Source: Bimuria novae-zelandiae CBS 107.79
Lineage: Eukaryota; Ascomycota; Dothideomycetes; Pleosporales; Didymosphaeriaceae
Length of the DNA stretch: 64,000 nt
Direction of reading: 5' to 3'
Assembly: GCA_010015655.1 (NCBI GenBank)
Contig: ML976680.1
Location: 619,517 to 683,516, forward strand
The position numbers were made by a program, and so were the translations under genes. The notes under the pieces were generated by a model that worked only from the letters and a program-made list of their open reading frames with translations, was not told the origin of the DNA and made no database searches. Shown one piece after another: positions 58,887 to 64,000 of the stretch (position 1 is its first letter; every line of letters starts with the position of its first letter).

Positions 58887-58910
58887 ATGCTGCCTGATTA
58901 CAGGCAGCAT
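58887..58910. repeat. Perfect hairpin, ATGCTGCCTG arms, 4 nt loop
   Basis: ATGCTGCCTG (58887-58896), ATTA, CAGGCAGCAT (58901-58910). No T-tract follows, and no gene is nearby. Confidence 0.7.
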
Positions 58911-61294
58911 TGCGAGCGAAGTGTTCGGTCTGGTTAGATAAATGCCAGAGCTAAATTGCCAGAGCTAATGTACAGTAAGTATTATTTCAATTCCATTTTC
59001 GTCGTTGTAAACATTACTTCATCATATCCAAAATATCGGTCCCCTGCGATACCCTAGCATGGAGGTAGGGGCACCGGCAATACCGAAGCTAGCATGGTGC
59101 TGCAGCGTTATCTCCTATACGTCGGTTTTCGGTTCCGGCACGGAAGTTCTCAAAGAACAGCTCTTTCGACACGGAACTTCTAGAAGGACCGAAGTCTAGG
59201 CTACGGATACGATAGCGAACACTATATCTTGACGTCGATGAAATCTCGCTTCAGTACGTAAGACAAGACTCTTAAGTACATTTGGCAGTTATTAACATGG
59301 CTCTCTAGCTATTACATGCTGTGCAAGGTATAAGTGCCTCGCGAACTTCGCAGAGTGCCACAACGCAAGAGCACGCGATAACGGTAAAACAGTTCGCAGC
59401 ATTCTAAGCAAAGAGTGATGGTTATTATCTTGACCCGACCTACTGTCTGTGGCTGTTTTTGGGTACCTTTGGCGATTGCTGCCCGTGGGTCTGACACAAC
59501 TGTAATCAAAGGAATGAGGCAAAATACCTCACGACTACAGATACGAGCCTTTATCTACCTGAACAGTAGACCTCTGCATTTGATGGCCTGAGGAAACAAT
59601 TCATATGCAGGTAAAGAACTGAACAATCTCGGTAATGGCTATTCTTAGAGGCATATCGCGACTTTCAATTTTTTTTTCTACTCAGATCTGCAGACTCTGG
59701 CTATATTCTAGAGTAAAAAACGACCTCTGGGTAGGCGCTGCAATCGCAAGAGTCTAGCGACATCTCCCTTCACCCGGCGTGCAGTCCCTCGTGTAGGCAA
59801 CAAAATATCCTATCTACAATGATTCCACGATAACCTAGCAGAATCCTGCCGTCAGCCTCGCCAAATCCATGCTCTCGGTATTCTAACCACCTGCAAACAC
59901 ATCCCGATGCCGGTCTGGTGGTTACCACGAGGTTCTGCATGTGCGACGGGCAGAACCAGCATAGCTGCCATGCAATGCCCGGAACCTCTGTAGCCGCCGT
60001 GCAACAATCTGGACCCCATCAGATGATCCCACCTCGCACAGAATCCACACGTGTATGTGACCCGTGGTAGCGAAGCGAGGTGTGACAAACCTCGAGCGTA
60101 CCCGCCGTGTCACCCTTTCGTCGTGCAAAAGCACCCGCGGCGTGAGCAGTGATGTGCATCTGCAGGGTCATTTCATCACGAGTAGCTCACGAGTAACGAT
60201 GGTGGTACCCTCAATACCAGATCCACACAGCCATCTCGAAAATGTCTAGTTCCAACTTCAGCTCGTGCTCCACCGTGACAAAATCTACGAGAACGAAGGC
60301 AGAATCTCGAAAAAGTCTCAAAGATGGGTGGGTAAGTCATCTGCAGCAGCTGTGCTTCTGATTTACCCGGAAGGACTTCCCTAGGCGACTTCCAATTCTG
60401 GGACTTACTGCAGCTACCCTGTCCATCCATATTTCCCTCCCTTACTACCGCTACTATACACAACGGTGCTTGTCCATCGCGCAGGCTATATTATGGGTCG
60501 CGGGTATCTGGATCTGATCGGATGTCAACGCGGGTTGATTCCTTGACGTGCATGGAGGACGATAAGTAGCGTCGCGCGACGCTCCGCGGACGCGACAGAC
60601 ATGATGATGCTGAGGCTGTGAGCGGCATGCGTTGGCCCAAAGCTGAGAGACACACCCTCGGTCATTGGCACGCAACTTCTGCTTTCCCCAATTTCCATAT
60701 CGCAAGGAGATGTGCTCATCAATACAATATAACTTTTCACAGTCGCGATGTTCTGGTATGGATTCGCGGCTGTGCACACATGTGACTACGCGTAGAGCGC
60801 CGCAGTATTGGTAATCTAGATACCATTTGGTTTCCAGTGCCCTGTCACGTAGACGACCGCCCCAGGAACACAAACGCCACATCGTGAGTCCTTGTGCTCA
60901 TTGTGGATAGTGAAGCACATGATTTCGCGTTTGAGCGAGTCGAGGTGTAATCTGCGAAGGCCCACGATCACGTCACTACCCCTCCACCCGCAATACCTGC
61001 ACCGATGGTGCTGCATCAACGTCGATCGCGGTTCAGTCGGATCGCCTCCCCCGCGAATGTCAGTCCATCTAGGTGCCGCGACGGAATCGGAGCCGTAAGA
61101 CTGTAGCCAGGTTGATTTTATGGAACAGTTGAACGAAGGAGTATGCGCGACATGGCTTGGTGAGAGCGTCCTTTCAAATGGCGATGTTATGATACAAAGC
61201 GAGAGACTTTAGCTCGACAGAGATATGGCGAGAAGCGGGGATTGCATTGGAACTAACTGTTATAAAACCAATGACCTAATTCGGTCAATAGTCG

Positions 61295-61325
61295 CACCAC
61301 CCCCTGCACTAATTCGTGGGACACT
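61295..61325 (+). repeat. Left terminal inverted repeat
   Basis: 31 bp, exact inverted match of 62880-62910. Confidence 0.95.
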
Positions 61326-61476
61326 CCGCGCTGAGGTAAGCAGCACCGGCTATCAGTCTCAACACCACGATTTATTCAGCGCTGCGACCAGCCACATACA
61401 TCAGAATAGAGCGTAGATTTTAGTTTATATAGTAATTTGTATATGCATAAGAATCTTGTACAATTTTTTTGGTGAT

Positions 61477-62804
61477 TTACCAGTGTTCTGAGCGAATAGC
61501 CTCACCGCCGTTGGTCGCTAGTTGCTTGCACCGAGATGGCATCTTAGAAATTAACCTACGTATTTCTGTGAGCGTAATCATAGCCCATTCTTGTACGAGG
61601 ATCTCCTTAAGATGCTGCTTTGTACCATCCCATNNNNNNNNNNNNNNNNNNNNNNNNNNNNNNNNNNNNNNNNNNNNNNNNNNNNNNNNNNNNNNNNNNN
61701 NNNNNNNNNNNNNNNNNNNNNNNNNNNNNNNNNNNNNNNNNNNNNNNNNNNNNNNNNNNNNNNNNNNNNNNNNNNNNNNNNNNNNNNNNNNNNNNNNNNN
61801 NNNNNNNNNNNNNNNNNNNNNNNNNNNNNNNNNNNNNNNNNNNNNNNNNNNNNNNNNNNNNNNNNNNNNNNNNNNNNNNNNNNNNNNNNNNNNNNNNNNN
61901 NNNNNNNNNNNNNNNNNNNNNNNNNNNNNNNNNNNNNNNNNNNNNNNNNNNNNNNNNNNNNNNNNNNNNNNNNNNNNNNNNNNNNNNNNNNNNNNNNNNN
62001 NNNNNNNNNNNNNNNNNNNNNNNNNNNNNNNNNNNNNNNNNNNNNNNNNNNNNNNNNNNNNNNNNNNNNNNNNNNNNNNNNNNNNNNNNNNNNNNNNNNN
62101 NNNNNNNNNNNNNNNNNNNNNNNNNNNNNNNNNNNNNNNNNNNNNNNNNNNNNNNNNNNNNNNNNNNNNNNNNNNNNNNNNNNNNNNNNNNNNNNNNNNN
62201 NNNNNNNNNNNNNNNNNNNNNNNNNNNNNNNNNNNNNNNNNNNNNNNNNNNNNNNNNNNNNNNNNNNNNNNNNNNNNNNNNNNNNNNNNNNNNNNNNNNN
62301 NNNNNNNNNNNNNNNNNNNNNNNNNNNNNNNNNNNNNNNNNNNNNNNNNNNNNNNNNNNNNNNNNNNNNNNNNNNNNNNNNNNNNNNNNNNNNNNNNNNN
62401 NNNNNNNNNNNNNNNNNNNNNNNNNNNNNNNNNNNNNNNNNNNNNNNNNNNNNNNNNNNNNNNNNNNNNNNNNNNNNNNNNNNNNNNNNNNNNNNNNNNN
62501 NNNNNNNNNNNNNNNNNNNNNNNNNNNNNNNNNNNNNNNNNNNNNNNNNNNNNNNNNNNNNNNNNNNNNNNNNTCGACAGTCGTTGTATTTCTTAAACTC
62601 CTTCATCCAGCGATAGCCTGTAGACTTTCCTATGCCATGCTGGGCACAGATATCGCGGAAAGGGGTAACATTGTTGTTATGCTGTATAGCCTCAAAAAAT
62701 CGTGAACGCTCCTCTGTATTAGGCTCTTTGAGGACGGCATCTTGTACAGGCGTACGAGGCCTTTCTAACGAGCTATCAATCGTCTTATTTGAACGTAATT
62801 TCAT
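61477..62804 (-). CDS. Tc1/mariner-like transposase, middle missing in assembly gap
   Basis: The N-terminal 77 codons (62574-62804) start at ATG and encode a helix-turn-helix DNA-binding region: TPVQDAVLKEPNTEER, FRDICAQHGIGKSTGYRWMKEFKKY. The C-terminal 52 codons (61477-61633) read DGTKQHLKEILVQEWAMITL, then LISKMPSRCKQLATNGG, the conserved end of DDE_3 transposases (W....I...I..MP.R...), finishing before TAA. The DDE/D catalytic core falls in the N run. With 940 N the two halves are not in the same frame, but the gap size is presumably an estimate. Expected length is about 440 aa. Confidence 0.88.
61634..62573. other. Assembly gap (940 N)
   Basis: All N. It lies wholly inside the transposase gene, probably because other copies of the element confused the assembly. 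Confidence 1.
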
Positions 62805-62813
62805 GGTGTTATG

Positions 62814-62835
62814 GACGTCGACGTCGACGTCGACG
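62814..62835 (+). repeat. GACGTC microsatellite in the transposon's 5' leader
   Basis: GACGTC repeated nearly four times, directly upstream of the transposase start codon; each unit is itself palindromic. Confidence 0.9.
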
Positions 62836-62879
62836 ATGGCGAGATTTGGTGTTGAGTGCGGGGTGCTGACTCATTAGAA

Positions 62880-62910
62880 AGTGTCCCACGAATTAGTGCA
62901 GGGGGTGGTG
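62880..62910 (-). repeat. Right terminal inverted repeat
   Basis: 31 bp, exact inverted match of 61295-61325. Confidence 0.95.
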
Positions 62911-64000
62911 GTCGCGGGTCTCATCACAAATCCGGCGAGGCTCGGTTTTAGTGCAACCAAGTATTCGAACTTTTAAGAACACTCATTGAGACCTTGTGAA
63001 AACAGATGCCGCGGTACTTCGTAGTCGATAGTCTTTTCGTTTCAAGACCAAAGTACCTCCCAGCGAGGGCACCTGATTCAGCCCGGGACTAGGGCACGCA
63101 AGGCGGCGAAACCATCCATGATTAGCACGCGGGTGATTCGACGGCTCGGGACGAAGACCACTAGACCGTTTCGACTAAACATAGATGGAATGGTGCTCGC
63201 GTTTCGATCGTACTAGGTCCTTGCTGCCATTAGTCGCCCGCTAAACCTTGGAAGACAGGCCCTTTTCAAAGGCAATCCATCGTTTCATGCAGCCACTGAG
63301 TGCTTGAGGCTCTTCGCGCGCCTTAGTTGGGGCGGCCGCGATCAACGCTGTATGTTTACATAGATCATGCCTCTCCTGTTTGAGCTATGGGGAGAGCGAG
63401 CTTCAGGGCCAGCTCCTTTGTGATTCGCTGTGCTCCATACCGGTCACTGCGAAGCCAGGCTCCCCACGCGTGACGCCTATCTGCGCAAGCAGAGGCATTT
63501 AGAACTACAGAACATGACTTCCAATAATTTCGACATCGGTTTGGTAGCTTGGTGACGCGAAGACGACGAAAAATAACTGGAGTCAGGCACACCGCTTCAC
63601 CGGGGCAGCTTTCTCGTAAGCCATGCGAGTACGACACAAGTTCGTAAAACTCTATAAAGGCGCTCGGGGATTGAAAATGTGATTGAATCGTCTTGTCAGC
63701 ATGATCGAGGATCGTGTAGCTGATTTAGCAAACTTGTGACATCGACTTCGCGCATCTCCGCTTAGCCTCGAGACTCTTTCATCAAATCTTCAATCTGCGA
63801 AGACATTCGCGAAAATCTTCATAGTGGGGCACCCGTACTTGTTTTGAAGAGATCGTAGGAGTGTGGAGCCCAGACGTCCGGGTACAAAGTAGATGCCCTC
63901 GGCGACTGTATAGCTCGTCCTGGGGTAACACAAAGGACTAAGACAAGTCTAAACTGAAGTGTCTTACACGACTTTGCACCTTCACGATTGGGTTAAAGAC
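62911..64000. other. Right edge, no gene seen
   Basis: About 1.1 kb of unassigned sequence. On the minus strand 63112-63180 contains a tRNA-like A box (GGTCTAGTGG) and a damaged B box (GTCGAATCAC), but no cloverleaf folds. Confidence 0.45.

Larger units (their letters stand above)
53174..61294. other. 8.1 kb gene-poor region right of CMR1
   Basis: No gene I can support. A 200-codon ORF (53738-54340) begins without ATG and has no domain. 54330-54615 is distinctly AT-rich. Small structures: three GAGATCT units (55138-55158) and a 10 bp-arm hairpin (58887-58910). No ketosynthase or acyltransferase motif (no DTACSSSL-like or GHSxGE-like reading) was found by eye, so the melanin PKS is not visible here. 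Confidence 0.5.
61295..62910. mobile_element. Tc1/mariner-type transposon, exact TIRs, internal assembly gap
   Basis: The left end 61295-61325 and the reverse complement of the right end 62880-62910 are identical over 31 bp, starting CACCACCCCCTGCACTAATT. Partial similarity continues inward (GCAGCACC, CTCAACACCA). Apparent length is 1,616 bp including the 940 N. One transposase gene is inside. The flanks show GTCG on both sides (61291-61294 and 62911-62914) and not the TA expected of this superfamily. Perfect ends and normal base composition indicate recent activity and no RIP in the visible part, in contrast to the element at 6760. Confidence 0.9.

Noticed and set aside
63112..63180. tRNA gene on the minus strand
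   Set aside because: A-box and B-box-like words are present, but the B box lacks a base and the acceptor and anticodon stems do not pair.
1..64000. CRISPR array, prophage, operon or bacterial origin
   Set aside because: The window is eukaryotic (spliced genes, fungal families); no spaced direct-repeat array is present.

Overview
The window is nuclear DNA of a filamentous ascomycete, most likely a dothideomycete. Genes carry short GT-AG introns (mostly 48-90 bp). There are two HET-domain genes, a PTH11-type receptor, an AA9 lytic polysaccharide monooxygenase, two genes of the DHN-melanin pathway, and transposon DNA with the CpA-to-TpA decay typical of repeat-induced point mutation (RIP). Exon limits below were worked out by hand from reading frame, splice consensus and family conservation; no transcript data were available.

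Layout. 1-620 (minus): 5' end of a folliculin/LST7-like gene running off the left edge. 2617-5629: an F-box gene and a small cupin. 6760-8795: a 2.0 kb RIP-degraded DNA transposon with terminal inverted repeats, a TA target duplication and a nested 233 bp MITE. 9025-18591: an NADP-type reductase, a HET gene, an AA9 LPMO, a BTB gene and an Spt10-like acetyltransferase with an integrase-type H2C2 zinc domain. 19743-32562: a broken GMC oxidoreductase, a DUF2985 membrane protein, a PTH11-like receptor, a BTB gene, a BTB pseudogene and a second HET gene. 33011-34907: a BBE-type FAD oxidase with an apparent one-base frameshift. 35716-38391: a housekeeping pair, eIF3e and mitochondrial ribosomal protein mL49, divergently transcribed from a 291 bp promoter. 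38935-42970: two secreted proteins, one with five tandem eight-cysteine modules, the other Gln-rich with a TGQ/TDQ repeat. 44739-53173: a trihydroxynaphthalene reductase and a CMR1-type regulator, the conserved core of a DHN-melanin locus. 53174-64000: almost gene-free, ending in a Tc1/mariner-type transposon interrupted by a 940 bp assembly gap.

How they fit together. The melanin pair is the only clear pathway unit: CMR1-type factors are known to activate the PKS and reductase genes of this pathway, but no PKS is seen in the 10.8 kb right of CMR1. The 10.8-32.6 kb block is accessory in character (HET, BTB, receptor, LPMO, decayed oxidoreductase), while 35.7-38.4 kb is core housekeeping. The least explained genes are the five-module cysteine-rich secreted protein and its Gln-rich neighbour.
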